Positions 12,197 through 24,739 are shown, counted from the first letter of the stretch. The stretch: DNA of 64,000 bases from Adiantum capillus-veneris (GCA_014529385.2 CM043947.1:101421811-101485810); one strand, 5' to 3'. Made by a program: numbers and translations. Notes: a model not told the origin generated them from the sequence alone.

Positions 12197-12429
12197 TGTC
12201 AGGAGTTTTTTGGAGCAAGGAATTGCGCATATGTACATACACATGCATGGTGCATCAAATAAAGAATTGCCCATTTTCCAGAGCCAGGTGGTTACGTGGG
12301 GCCCACATGTGTACAGGTAGGACAGGGTGTACATAGTGCATCGATTTTCACTATTACCAGTACCAGTATGTTTTTTCTACAATAATGAGGAGTTGGTAGC
12401 GCGTAAAACTTCTCGAGGAAGCTATCCGC
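12197..12429 (+). repeat. 3' LTR 'B' of gypsy-2, left part
   Basis: It starts TGTCAGGAGTTTT after the purine-rich GGGGATGGGC and matches 51897 onward. It stops at ...GCTATCCGC where a 4.1-kb insertion begins. The LTR resumes with CCGCGGGCC at 16562. Confidence 0.9.
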
Positions 12430-12693
12430 TGTCAAGAAGTAGGCGGTCTTGCCAGGAAGGCACCAGGCCTCTTGCTTTGAGATTTTGTGAGGAAGCTCAA
12501 GGGTTATGAGAAAGAGCTAAGATGTAGATAACATAGCTTCTAGAGCTAAAGAAGAAATGTAGCCAAAGAAGCCGCTCACTTTTCCTTACAAACACACACG
12601 TGATGGAGAGAACTCATGAAGGATAGTCAGAACAAAACAAAAATGAAAACATCGAGATTACGATCATATCGTATCATGGGTAGGATAAAAGGG

Positions 12694-12915
12694 TTAATGG
12701 ATAACCACACTCACATCAAAAGAGAAGTTATAGTCAATAATAGGTAGTATGATGGGATCTGGTGAGAGAAGTATTTCGTTGAGCCTTTCAGGACCAAATA
12801 GAAACACTATGCGTTGCTGAAAGTGAATCTTTTGACTAATCCAAATGTTGACCCTAATAGATTGCACAGAATGGAAATGAAAGAAATCGCCTCTATGTGG
12901 ATTATGGTTATTCAT
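12694..12915 (-). CDS. small conserved ORF (73 aa), homologue of the leader ORF at 9460-9678
   Basis: See the gypsy-2 leader ORF. Here it lies downstream, on the minus strand, of an inverted LTR-A-like repeat, as expected for a leader ORF. No gag follows before the insertion ends at 12430. The frame is intact. Confidence 0.5.
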   Translation of the reverse strand: MNNHNPHRGDFFHFHSVQSIRVNIWISQKIHFQQRIVFLFGPERLNEILLSPDPIILPIIDYNFSFDVSVVIH

Positions 12916-13510
12916 CGATGATATACTTAGTATGTTCAAAGATAAAGGTGTGAAAGAAGTGAAAGGAGAAGAAGAAGAGAGTTTCTCTCCCAAGTCGTAT
13001 TGTTGTCCTTAAGCAATAAGGATACTGCGGGGAGAGAAGTACCTGTAGCAAGGAGATTCTAGAGTTTGTGGAAGAGAATGAGAACCTTAAGAGAGAGAGG
13101 TGCTTGTGAAAGATGAATATATGGTTACTAACCTTGTGCACATAATTGTTTCCCGCAAGAAGGTTGTGCCTGTTACATTGACAAGATTGATGAGAGAAAT
13201 TGCCACCACCTTAATGGAGAGAGAAGATGAGGCAAGACTTCATCCTTTCTTCAAGAGAAATTGTGGCACTAAGATGAGTGTGTCACTATGGAATTGAACT
13301 ATTCTCACTCACTCATAACTTACCCCAATGAAGAGAAGGTTGCCCTTTTTATAGGTGAGGGAGCCATGTTTTACATAATCACTTGATTAGGCTAAAGAGT
13401 TAGCCCAAATCAAATGTTCTTTGGATATTTATTAAAATGGGCAATATTAGGACTCAAAATATCATGAAATTCAGCATTTTTGGTTGTTGAGGCTCCATGT
13501 GGGTGCATGA

Positions 13511-13704
13511 TGTTGACGGACGCAAAGCGGACCCCGAACCCCGACGGCCTCTAAAACGTCGGGGGCCGAATGGCTCGCCTCGAGCCTGCCACGGTAAAGC
13601 GAACACAGGGCACCACCTAGCTTTGAGCGGCTAGGACGCAAAGCCCACGGTGATATGAACACCGCAAGCCTACACACCGAGAGAGAGAGAGAGAGAAAAG
13701 GGGG

Positions 13705-13743
<39 letters not shown>

Positions 13744-14966
13744 CTTGCAATTGATGAAAACAACCTCGGGGGTGTGAGGGTGAGTTATTTTTGCAATATT
13801 TACAAGGTGGCATGCTGTGAAGGTAGAGAGGTAGGGAGAGGAGATGGTGCAACCTACTTGGTGCGTTCTCTAGGGCGACTCAATGACGGTGAATACTCAT
13901 TGCCAAGAGCGTGCATACGTGTGTGCATCGACCATTGGAGTCGAGAGGTGGATGTGGTTCCCTTCGCATGGTGCAATTTCCAAGGCAAACCCAACACACA
14001 AGACCCCCTCCCCGTGATGGTGATGGTGTCAATCCCTCCTACTACACTCTACCCAATGCTTGGTCCCACATAAGTTCCCCCCCCCGATAGTGACCTCTCA
14101 GTGCCAATTTATAGGTGCTGGCTGCTTGGATTATGGTAATCCCAATGTGGTTAGAGTAATCTTAATCGGGGAGACAAAGCAAGTGGTGGGCCCGGTGTGG
14201 TTGACCCTTGCTTTGTTTTGGGGGAGGTTATTAAAAGATGGGAATCTCTAGGTGGGCCTTTGTCACCATCACCTACACAGAGGATATTTACAAAATGGAA
14301 ATTTACAATGGCTTGGGTGAAAAACTGAAGATAATGGTAAAATAACCTAAAAATTACTGGGATGGCGTCGTGGTTGCGTGTTGCCCGCGAATGGCGTGCT
14401 GCCGGTGCGTCGGTGTCGAGCGTACTTCTTTTCGGAGTCGGCTGGGGCATGCCTTCGGCGCATTTCTGTTTTTTGTTGTTGGCGGTGCGTGCTTTGGATC
14501 CTTCTTCTTTTTGTTTGTTGATGTCGTAGCCTTTTCCTTCGTATTGCGGTGCGGTGCGTATATACGTGTGTGTATGTATTTGTGCATGAGGCGGGTGTGT
14601 GTGTGTTTTATATAGGTATGTGTGTGCGAAAGCGTACGTGGGAAGGGGAGCTATATATATATATATAATGTATATATATAATTTTATTTTATTTTTTTCC
14701 TTCTGCGGATGGCCAGCGGCTTACTCTTCTGCGCAAGGCGGAAAGGGAGGGGGGGAGGTAGGATAGGGGGTGTGAGTGTGTGTGGGTGGGTAAGTGTGTG
14801 TGTGTGTGTTGTGTTGGCGTGTTTGCTGTTGCCCGTATGGCGTGTGTGTGTGTGTGTGTGTGTGTATCGAATGCAGCGCGCGGCGCACGGCGCATGGGGA
14901 GAGAGAGGAGAGGGGGGGGGGGGTGTTGTGGGGTGTGTGTGTGTGAGTGTGGGACTGAAGCGCTGC

Positions 14967-15047
<81 letters not shown>

Positions 15048-15070
15048 TTGGCGTGGCCTGCCGGTATCCA

Positions 15071-15108
<38 letters not shown>

Positions 15109-15770
15109 CTTGGCGTGGCCGTGAGAGGGAGAGGGGGAGGGGATAGGAGTGAGGGGATAAGAGATAGAGAGAGTGTGTGAGGGAGAGTGAGGGGAGAGGG
15201 GGAATGGCGGGGTATGGGAGATGTGTGGGTGAGAGGGAGAGGGGGGGGGGGGGGAGGTGTTGTCTTGCATGGGGCTTGAGGACGAAGGGGAAATAAGTCA
15301 ATGGGGGGGGGTGTAAGGGAATATATCTGCGGGCCAAAGAGGGGGGGGAATGAGGCCGGGGGGGGGGGTGTGAATGAGCCGAGGGAGGGTGAGGTGAGCG
15401 GGTGGGGAAGAGGGAGGAGGGGTCGGGGGGAGGGAATATTGGCGGGCCAAAGAGAGGGGGGGGGGGGGGAATGAGGGTTGAGGGTAATGGGAGAGGGGAT
15501 AAGGTGAGGGGGGGGGGGGGGGGGGGGGGGTTTTCTCACGCGGCTCACACCGAGGTAGCACGAGAGAGGGGTTGGGGGTTCCTTCTCTGAGTTTCTGCCT
15601 GGCCGGGGAGGGTGAATCGGGAGGAGAGAGATATTAGGGAAGGGGGTATGTAGGGAAAATGGGGGGGAGAGAGTGCGAGGGTTTTATCCGATGCCCGTAG
15701 GGCAGGAGGGGAAAAAAATAAGTTACGGTTGAGGGGTACTGAGAGTGGGGGGGCTGTAATGAGTTTCTTT
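13511..15770 (-). repeat. inverted LTR related to LTR A (left border approximate)
   Basis: On the minus strand the last ~180 bp match 6900-7082 clearly and end ...CGTCAACA at 13511. The remainder (13690-15770) is diverged and largely low-complexity, but is CT-rich on this strand like LTR A. The 5' border near 15770 is a guess. Confidence 0.5.
13679..15535. repeat. purine-rich microsatellite region with poly-G runs
   Basis: (GA)n at 13679-13740, 14969-15045 and 15075-15103, (GT)n around 14795-14870, and G runs at ~15240 and 15508-15530 (23 G). Long open frames through this region are low-complexity and are not genes. Confidence 0.9.
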
Positions 15771-16561
15771 CTTTTTTTTTCTACTTGATTTTCGAAAGTC
15801 GGCTATCAATGTATGTGGGCCCCACTTAGGCATCTTCTGTGTGGCTCCAACAGGGGGTCCCAACTTGTGTGTTTTGTCCTTCAAGACATCTTTGAGGTGT
15901 CACATTCACATGCTTGTGTCTTTTATCCTTCAAATATCTTATTTTATGGAAAAAGACCAAGATTACCTCTTTTCACTTGATTCACCTGTTTACCATCTCT
16001 TCTTGCAGTGTAGTTGTGAGAGGATTTTTCACTCTTTTCCCTGTAACTTTTGACCTGTAACTCGGATTGACATGCTTCAAAAGGAAAAATTGGCCTACTA
16101 AAAGAGCTTGACTTGGTTTTGGCCTTTTCTCCATGCCCTTAAGTCGGTATTTTCAAATTGGGATGGTCCAAGAAGCTTTGGATCTTCCTTTTCATGAAGT
16201 CTTGTAGTAGGCCCTTCCCTCTTGTATGTATCCAAGAAGGTATGCATTATTGAAGGGTTATATTATTAAATAAATGTGAAAATAAGAAAATAGTTTATAT
16301 ATGGTAGGGTATAGCTGAGATATTACAAGAAATATACAAATGCTTTTCCCCAGACAAAAAGAGGCATAATCATTGATACTTGTCTTGCAGTACTTTCTAA
16401 TAGTAATGTACATTTATATTACTTCAAAGGTAATACTAAGGTATGGTAGAAAGCTTTTATTTATGCATATGAGTATTATATGAAGTATACTTATGCATCA
16501 AAAAGTCACAATATAAATCGTTTAATGCCCATTCCCACTATATACGTGCCATAGTACGACA
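15771..16561. other. remaining part of the 4.1-kb insertion, no gene
   Basis: AT-richer non-coding sequence with no recognisable frame, ending ...TACGACA at the insertion border. It could be the start of an LTR read on the minus strand. Confidence 0.4.
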
Positions 16562-17310
16562 CCGCGGGCCGATGACATGAGGTAGCAGGTGCGTCAGATG
16601 GCATCTAGTGGCGTCAGGAGGCCGAATGGGGTCACTACTTGCACGCGGAGAAGTACGGACACAACGTGGGTGTTTTCTTGTGATAATTATGCAGAGAGGT
16701 CATCATGAATACCATCTTTTGGGGCCACTCCACATGGTGGTGGGTACATTATTGGAAAAAGTTGAGTGCCAGGTGTGCGGATGATGCAAAAAGGTGACAA
16801 CTATGCACTGCGAGGTCAGTTTTTGGCATGTTCGGGGTCCGATAGAGGTCATCTAAAAGGCCAAGGGTGACCAAGTAATAAAGCTAAGTGTGGGAACTAA
16901 AAAACCTCAGAGAAGACTAGAAAAAACGTGGAGAAGAGAGGAGGAACAGCCGCAACTGTGTTTTTGCTCATTTTTGGAGCCTGTTTTGGCTGTAAACTGC
17001 TCATCCGAGGTCGGATTTGAGCACTTTGACATTGTAGACTGGGATTTTGGGCCATTCCAGATGCGATAGCGCTGTCCATTTTTCCAAATTCCTTCCTCTT
17101 TTTCTACTATTTTGGTTGTGTAAGTTTCTCCTATGAGCGAAGCTTCTGCTCCAGTTTGTGATTGTATTTGGCATATTTTACCCATATTGTGCGATCTTTT
17201 TGCCCCATTGGTGTTGGCTCAAGCTCATTTGTATCTAAACATAAAAAATTCTTCTCTTTTGAGCTGAGTTTTTGGGTGTGTGTGTGTGTGTGTGTGTGTG
17301 TCTCTCTGTA
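16562..17310 (+). repeat. 3' LTR 'B' of gypsy-2, right part
   Basis: It continues LTR B from CCGCGGGCC through the ACGTGGGTGTTTTC block to a (TG)n tract at 17276-17300. It then diverges from 7735, so the final ~180 bp of the LTR are lost at the junction with gypsy-3. Confidence 0.88.
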
Positions 17311-17680
17311 TCACCACAAATCAGGCGCCGCAAATAGACAGTTACCGCATGTGTCAAACTTCTCGAGCGGGATGAGAGTACCCACACTTGTCACTTGCAT
17401 TACTTACATTCTAGAAAGCTCAAACACATTATCTAGAACCAAAATAAGCCGCCTAGAACCATATCCAAGGCCCCGATACCCTATCCAGGCATGTACGTAT
17501 GCTCGACTACAGACATACAAGCACGCATATTTACAATGTGCACACGTTGCACCTTTTTTCGAAATTGAAACCACTTTGCAAAGCTCCCAAATGCATGTAT
17601 TTGCATTTTTTGTACATATGACCATGCATATAAACGCTACTTTGTACATGCCAAAGCGGTCTATCATCATTGCCCACCTT

Positions 17681-20636
17681 CTAGGTAGAGCATTTATGCT
17701 CAACCAAGAGACTATTTGCATCTGGAACCACATCCCTTGCAAAATATTTCTTCAGTCTATAACCATTTATTCTGTAGTGCAAACGTTCACCATACAATGT
17801 TTCCCACTCATAGGTGCCATTAGAAAATACATGCTTCACTCTGTATGGACCCAACCATTTGTCCCTCAATTTCTTCTGAAAAGTAAAATCCAAGCGAGAA
17901 TCATACTTCATCACCAAATCTCCTTCTTTGATCTCTTTCTCTGGCAGCCTCTTATTCATTTTCTCCATCCTTGTCTCTGCTTGTTGAAGATAATAATCAC
18001 TGGATTTCTCTCTATTCATTCGCAGCAACTCTAGAGAAATAATTCTTTCTTGCAGCTTTTCATTATGCTCACCTTGCATTCTGCACAAAAACTTCAAGGC
18101 ATCCAACTGCACTTGTATGGGCATAAGAGCTCCCTTTCCATAAACAAGTTCATATGGTGTAAATTGTGTTGACACTCTATACGCATTTCTATAAGCCCAC
18201 AGACACTTTTCCAAGTCCAAGTCCCACTCTTTAGGATGCTCTCTAGCATACTTTGATATCATCTTCACAATTGGACCATTGCAGTTCTAAACCAACCCAT
18301 TGCATTGTGGGTAGTAAGGAGAAGAATGCCTATGCTGAATTTTCAATTTCTCCATGAGAGAATCAACAAGTTTTCCCCTAAATCCTGGTCCACGATCAGA
18401 AATAATAACCATAGGAGCATAGTAACAATAACAACTGGAGAGACCCATTCGGACTCCTCCACTCGAAAGATGAAATCTGCTTCGAAAAGCTTCGTCACCT
18501 CTTCATGAAGTGCCTTCTCATGAATGACCACCAATCTCCTAAGCTTTTGAACCTTTGGCTTGGCACCTTCTTTTAGATTGATTCTATCCTCGACTCCTTT
18601 AGCTCCTTGCAACTCTGTATATTCAGTGGCGAATAGCTTTGGAAATTCCTTGAACATGTCTTCATACTTCTTTTTTTCTTTTTCTGTCAATTCCTCTCCT
18701 AGCATGCTCCTTACATTCACTTTGGCAGGCTCTACAATTGCTTTTGGACTATCCTTCTCCTCCTTGACCTTCACATCATGCATCGGTGCTTCCTTTTCAA
18801 CACTTATCCCAAAAAGATCACGACATAATTGCATCAAGCCTTCCTCTACACTTTCTTCTGATGATGTAGACGAAGCATCACTATCGTATGATGTGGTTTC
18901 CGTCGAATCCGTATCTTGCATCTCCACTAGGGGCTATGTACGGCTCTCGTGTGTCTTCATGTTGTAGACAATGATCCTTCCTTTCTCTTTGTCGGGGATG
19001 GTGATCAAGCACGTGCCCCAATCCTGCTTAGCACCAAGGGTTATAAGCCATGGCCTCCCTAAAATGATTGGATACGCATTCTCACCCACTTGCATCATGT
19101 AGCAATCAACCAAGCACTCAATCCCCAAGACTTTTATCTTCATATCTTCAAATATTCCAAGACACCTTGCCTTTTTGTGGTTGGCCATCCTCATACGGAT
19201 TGAAGCATTCACTGACATCTTGACACCTACTTCTTTCATGATAGCCTCTGTCATGACACACACCTGGGCACCACCATCCACATATGCTTGCACCTCCGTC
19301 TTCTTTCCCAGCATAGCTTCAATTATTGGCACCATATCCACTGGGTGACCAACCCTCAAAGATGACACCACGCTTTGATGCTTTTCCTTCTTGGAAGGAA
19401 GCTGCGTACTCACACACTTGGTCCACTGCCTCCTCAATTTAGAGTTCAAAGCCACCAATTGACCAAAAGATATATTTGCCTTTTGATTTCGTATGTCGTC
19501 AACAATATCATAGTCTTCAACACCTTGGCCAAGGAGGTAGTCCTTTGGACCAATTTTCCTTCTTCGCCGCCTCTTGCTACTTTCTGGTTTGTCTTCTACC
19601 TTAGCCTTTCCTTTTCTTGCTCTTGTTTCCCTCTCTTCTTCTGTCTCTTTCTCCCTATCATGCCTAGCTCTCTTATTGGCCAAAACATCCACATCTTGAT
19701 GCTCAAGGGTAATGATGTTAATAGCCCTACCTTCTCCATTTGCAGGCAATGGTTGCGGTTGTTGTTGCGGCGGCGGTGCTTCTACTGCCCGTTCTTGATG
19801 ATTTTCTTCTATTCTTCCTCGACCACGTCCATATAGGACGTACCCTCCTCTCTCCCTTGGTGGTTCAGGACGATCAGGGGCGTAATGACCCTCTTCATCA
19901 CAATTGTAGCATCTACCTTGTAGACTTCGTCCCCTGCCTCTCCCACCTGCCGCTCCTCTCTTTAGTTCCTATTCATTATGTTAATTCTTAATTCTTGCAA
20001 CTGACTAGCAAGATCATGCAAAACCCGGGCCGTAACAGGATTTGGACCTTGAACCACTCGCTCCACTCTATCATCCATTGTCATAGGGACCATTGGTTGC
20101 ACCACAACTGGCTCAGTATGTGTCAGGCCTTGCTCCCACCTTCTCTTGATCTTCTTGCTCTTGGCCTCGGAAATTTCCACAGCTCTTTCAAATGTAGCAG
20201 GCTCATCTTGATCGACCTTCTCCCTTACACTTGGATGGAGACAATCCATAAATTGACGTACTTTAAAGAAATCCCCTGGAGGTACTTGGGATGCCACCTC
20301 TAATTGAACCCAAAGCCCTTTGAAGTGTTGCAAAATTTCTTTAAGGTTAGCTTGAACATCTTGCTGCAAACCTCTCAATTTTTTTGTCCCTTCTGTTGCT
20401 GTTAGTTTCTTTCCAAACCTGTCAAAAAATGCTACCTTCACCTGCTCCCATGTTTGCTTTTTTTCTTCCTCTAAACCTTCAAACCACTCCCGATCTTCTC
20501 CTTTGAGCGCAAAATGAAATACATGAAGCTTGGCTTCGTCATTCACAATGTGCATACCAAGCGTATGCCACTCGAAGTCCGCAATCCAATCCTTCACATC
20601 CTCCTTCCATGTAAACACTGGCCGACTATATGCCAT
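17681..20636 (-). pseudogene. gag-pol remnant of gypsy-3, RT and RNase H deleted
   Basis: Gag starts MAYSRPVFTWK at 20636, a parallel of gypsy-1 MASVAFPTF. A one-base shift near 19965 moves the frame into the zinc knuckle CYNCDEEGHYAPDR, where the last Cys is Arg. The protease follows (YVDGGAQVCVM, YPIILGRPWL), then TAG near 18934 (fits CAG) and the RT start (EESEWVSPVVI). There the sequence jumps, with a frame change, to the integrase motif ISDRGPGFRG. About 2 kb of RT, both RNase H domains and the integrase finger are missing relative to gypsy-1. A TAG after CNGLV and then the integrase C-terminus (MKMISKYAREHP...) complete it. It cannot encode an active product. Confidence 0.88.
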
Positions 20637-20780
20637 CCCTTTGAAGTTGCTTCTCCCTTGAGTGAGTAATTCCACAAAATTTGAAGTCTTGCACCTCAAC
20701 CAAACCACCACTTTTTTTCAATGAAGCTAGAACTTCACAGCAAAACCGCTCCACCTGGGTGCACAACCGGCAAATTTCCG

Positions 20781-20799
20781 CTCCCCAGCGGGATCGCCA
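20781..20799 (-). other. primer-binding-like site of gypsy-3
   Basis: Minus-strand TGGCGATCCCGCTGGGGAG lies five bases after ...CCATCA. It begins TGG, as a site for the 3' CCA end of a tRNA must, and resembles Tat-type sites. I did not assign the tRNA. Confidence 0.6.
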
Positions 20800-20804
20800 A
20801 AGGA

Positions 20805-21076
20805 TGATGGAGCAAAAGATGTCGTGCGCACACTCACACACCCAGACAATTCAACACTGAAGTCGCGGAGCGGAGCGTGGGTTGACTCTCTCACACACAC
20901 ACACACAGTGAGCTTACACAGTACAGTACGCAGAGAACTGTTAGAAGGGTTATCTCCCAATGTTTCTTAGTATTCACAAAGTATATGTGAGTATATACAA
21001 AGAGTTAGAGGTAAGTGAGTTAGGCGGACGACCGGCCATATCCGCATAAGAGGCCACTTGGGCTTTAATCCCAACA
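20805..21076 (-). repeat. 272-bp LTR-like segment between copia and gypsy-3, possibly composite
   Basis: On the minus strand it begins TGTTGGGATT after a copia polypurine tract (AGGTGGGAGGT, 21087-21077) and ends CCATCA before the gypsy-3 primer site. It has a TATA-like TGTATATAC and a (CA)n tract at ~20891-20906. It serves as 3' LTR of one class and 5' LTR of another, so it may be a fusion of two LTRs, perhaps at the (CA)n tract. Confidence 0.55.
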
Positions 21077-21160
21077 ACCTCCCACCTAAAGTCCAATGTG
21101 GCACTTTAAGTAACTGTAAATTTATAAACATAAATGTACAAAGATTTACATGGCTGCCAT

Positions 21161-24100
21161 CTATCCAATGCCCAATAACTCACGACAATGCACAAAGCCC
21201 TCTCCAGGAAGTCCCTTTGTGAGTAGATCAGCAGGATTGTCCTCGGTGTGGATCTTCAACAGTTGTATCTGCTTGTCTTCAAGTACTTCCCTAATGAAGT
21301 GATATTTGACATCAATATGCTTAGTCTTCGAATGGAACACTGGATTCTTTGCCAATTGTATAGCACTTTGACTATCACAATATAACTCTGGCATATCTGC
21401 ATTGATTCCCAAGTCTGCTACCAATCTACCAAGCCAAATAGCTTCTTTGCATGCCTCATTTGCTGCAACATACTCAGCTTCAGTAGTAGACTGTGTAACA
21501 CAATCTTGTAATCGAGATCGCCATGATATGGCACCTCCAGCCAATGTAAAGACATAGCCTGATGTAGATCTCCTCTTATCCAAGTCTCCTGCATAATCTG
21601 AGTCAGTGTATCCTCTGAGACTCAAATCCTGACTACCATAGCATATGCGCATACTCTTTGTATGTTTTAAGTATCTCATGATACCTTTCACTGCCTCCCA
21701 ATGTTTCTTGCCGGGATTTGACATATATCTGCTAGCCACTCCCACTGCAAATGCAATATCCGGACGTGTAGCAATCATTGCATACATCAAACTACCCACT
21801 GCAGACGCATATGGAATCTTATCCATTTCAGCCTTTTCTTCCTCAGACACAGGACAATCTTGTTTGCTAAGTTTCACATATGGTGGCAATGGAACACTCA
21901 ATGCCTTTCCCTTCTCCATATTGAAACGTTGCAAAACCTTGTCAATAAACTCTGTTTGAGATAACCAAATCAACTTCTTTGATCTGTCTCTCTCAATGCG
22001 CATACCAAGTATATGACTTGCCTCACGCATGTCTTTCATGTCAAACGATTTTGCCATCTTGGACTTCAAAGCTGAAATTTCTTCCAAGTGTTTGCCAGCA
22101 ATCAACATGTCATCCACATACAAAATAAGGATCAGCCAACTGCCATCCTTAGCCTTCTTTGTATATAGACAATGATCGAACTCACTACGTTTGTAGCCTT
22201 GAGAAAGCATAAACTGGTGGAACTTATGGTACCATGCCCTCGGTGATTGTTTTAAGCCATAAAGACTCTTTAACAACTGGCATACCAAATGTTCCATGCC
22301 TTTCTCAACAAACCCTTCTGGCTACTGCATGTAAATTTCCACATATAAATCACCATGTAAGAATGCTGTCTTGACATCCATTTGGTGCAACACCAAATCC
22401 AATATAGCAACCAATGCAAGAAAGAATCTCAATGTAGTCATCTTGACCACTGGAGAGAAGACTTCATCAAAGTCAATGCCTTGTTCTTGCTTAAAGCCCT
22501 TGGCAACAAGCCTTGCTTTGTACTTTGGTTGACTATCATGAGCGGTGATCTTATACCTGTAAATCCATTTACAAGGTAGAGCCTTTTTGCCCTGTGGTAA
22601 TTTAACCAACTTCCATGTCTGGTTTTTATGCAGAGCTGTCATCTCTAACTGCATGGCCAACTGCCATTTTTTCGAGTCAACCACTTGTAATGCTTCCTTG
22701 TAACAAGATGGTTCTCCGCAATCTGTGAGCATGACATAATTTAGAGATGGCACATAACGATCAGGTGGTTTGGAGACACGCTCAGAACGTCTCACCACAA
22801 CTGATTCTGCCTCTCTAGCCACTATAGGATGTTCCTGAGCCTGACCATGCTGTCTTGATGTGCTAGCACTAGGTCCATCTTCCCTGAAGACAACTCTTCT
22901 GATCTCCTCAGTCTTCTCTGGCTTAGCGTGAAACTTGGCTTCATTGAAATGCACATCATTGCTACGAATAAGCTTTCTGGACTCAGGATCCCAAAGCCGG
23001 TAACCCATCTCGCCCGATTCTCCGTAGCCAAGAAATATACACTTCTTGCTCTTTGGTTCTAACTTATTTCTGAACTCCTTAGGAATATGGCTATAAGCTT
23101 CACAACCAAAGACTCTGAGATGCTTATACGAAGGTGCCTTGCCTGTCCATAGCATCTCGGCCACTGCACTCTTATCCAGAACCCTACTAGGAGACCTGTT
23201 GATCAAATGGACTGTTGTAGCCACTGCTTCCGCACAAAATCCATCAGGCAACTCAGCATTTGACAACATGCTTCTGACCTTCTCTTGTATGGTCCTATTC
23301 ATACGTTCTACAACCCCATTCTGTGAAGGATTATATGGTGCAGTAAGTTCCCGCTTAATCCCTTTTGCTTCACAAAAGTCTTGAAAAGCTTTGGAAACGT
23401 ACTCTCCACCATTGTCAGTTCTCAAGCACTTCAGCTTCTGACCACTCTGATTCTCCACGATCTGCAAGAATGTCTTAAAGACCTTGAGCACCTCATCCTT
23501 GTGCTTCAAGAAGTAAACCCATACTTTGCGAGAATAGTCATCTATGAATGTACAAAAGTACGCTGCTCCCCCTAGTGACAAACTAGGCATTGGTCCGCAT
23601 AGATCACTGTGTACAAGAGCTAACCGTTTGTCCCTACGATTCCTCTTTGATCTGTGCGGTTCCTGTGTTTGCTTACCATAAACACAATGCTCACAAAACT
23701 CGAAATCTTGAAATGAAAAGCCAGGCAAATAACCATAATGAGAAAGTATTTCCATTCCTCTTTTTGACATATGTCCCAACCTACGATGCCACAGTGACAC
23801 ACTTGGCTGCTCAATCACATTAATTACATGGTTTTTAACCTCTGAAACATGTAAAGTGTACAGAGTTCCTGACTAGCTGCCATGTGCTACAGTCATGGAA
23901 CCTTTGGAGATCTTCCAAGCGCTGTTCCCAAAAACTGTCACATAACCCGCATCATCCAACTTCCCTGTACTAATCAAGCTCTTTCGGATTGCTGGAACAT
24001 GTCTGACATTCTTGAGCCATAAAGAAGAGCCATTCTGAAACTTCAACTGCACATCTCCCACTCCAAGTATGTCACAAACCTATTCATTGCCAAGTCTGAC

Positions 24101-24739
24101 ATAATCTTTAGTAGCCACATATGATGTAAACCACTCTTTGTGCGGAGAAACATGTAAAGATGCCCCTGAGTCGATAATCCAATCACTCATAGCATGTCCA
24201 TCCTCTGCAGTCAAGAAAACAGAATCAAGATTGCTTGTAAGGAAGATGTCACCAGCTGCTATACCAGAATCGCTGTCTGAACCAGATCCTGTGACATTCA
24301 CCTCTTCAATCTTCACTGAACTCTTCTTTTCATCTTGCTCAGAACTCTTTGTTTTTCCTTTTTCTTGTTTCCACTTCGTACAGTCTCGCTTCATGTGACC
24401 CTTCTTGCCACAATGGTAGCATTCTATGTCATCCTTTGACTTCGAATCACGAGACTTACTTTGGTTTTGTGGCTTCTTACCCTTCTTCTCTTTAAACTAC
24501 TGTCTCCCTCGAACGACCAAATCACTATTGCCTTTGCCTTTGTCAATGTTCTTCCTGTTCACTTCCTCTGTGAGCAAGCTGCCTTCTACATTGGCACTTG
24601 TAAGACCTTCTGGCGCGACAGACAGCCTACTTACTGTGATGGAGACAATGTGAAGCACAACTCTGGCACAGCTCAGGATAGATCTTACATGTGAAGAACT
24701 TCCACTTTTGCCGGAATTGTATGCATTCAGTCTCAACAA
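21161..24739 (-). pseudogene. Ty1/copia gag-pol (Tork/Tnt1-like), 5'-truncated, four TAG codons
   Basis: A single frame from the gag C-terminus (SLLTEEVNRK) to the RNase H end (GLPGEGFVHCRELLGIG). Order: CCHC knuckle CYHCGKKGHMKRDC; protease WIIDSGASLHVSP; integrase finger (LWHRRLGHMS...CEHC) and DNGGEY...GVVERMNR; RT with MDVKTAFLHGDL and LYVDDMLIAG; RNase H with YTDSDYAGD, STTEAEYVAA and YCDSQSAIQLAKNP. Internal stops at 24497, 24080, 23873 and 22322 are all TAG where Gln fits. The first half of gag and the 5' LTR are missing. Its 3' end is a polypurine tract at ~21087. Confidence 0.92.

Larger units (their letters stand above)
12430..16561. mobile_element. 4.1-kb insertion in LTR B (TGTC...GACA, TSD CCGC)
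   Basis: The borders are TGTCAAGAAG and ...TACGACA, an inverted TGTC/GACA as in LTR-type ends, flanked by CCGC at 12426-12429 and 16562-16565. Comparison with uninterrupted LTR B (52120-52135) proves the insertion. Inside, read on the minus strand, are an LTR related to LTR A (end at 13511) and then a leader-like region with a conserved small ORF. No gag or pol frame remains. The class is uncertain; it looks like a composite of Tat-type fragments. Confidence 0.75.
7083..17310 (+). mobile_element. gag-protease-only gypsy element with LTR 'B' (gypsy-2), interrupted
   Basis: Parts: right portion of a 5' LTR B (7083-7905), leader with a solo LTR C insertion, small leader ORF, gag-protease frame (9783-12143), polypurine stretch GGGGATGGGC before a 3' LTR B at 12197-12429 that resumes at 16562 after a 4.1-kb insertion. 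Gag and protease resemble gypsy-1, but RT, RNase H and integrase are absent. It probably depended on a related autonomous element. The left part of the 5' LTR is beyond gypsy-1, outside the window. Confidence 0.85.
17311..20799 (-). mobile_element. internally deleted Tat-like gypsy element (gypsy-3)
   Basis: Read on the minus strand: a primer-binding-like site, gag, zinc knuckle, protease, the start of RT, then directly the integrase core and C-terminus. The segment 17311-17680 is its non-coding 3' part. I find no 3' LTR, so it is truncated at the junction with LTR B. Confidence 0.8.

Noticed and set aside
14684-15548. Long open frames of Ser-Leu, Arg-Glu or Pro-His repeats
   Set aside because: They are translations of (GA)n, (CT)n and (GT)n tracts, open in several frames at once.
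17404-17742. 112-codon minus-strand ORF at the end of gypsy-3
   Set aside because: It overlaps the integrase end in another frame and has no similarity; probably chance.
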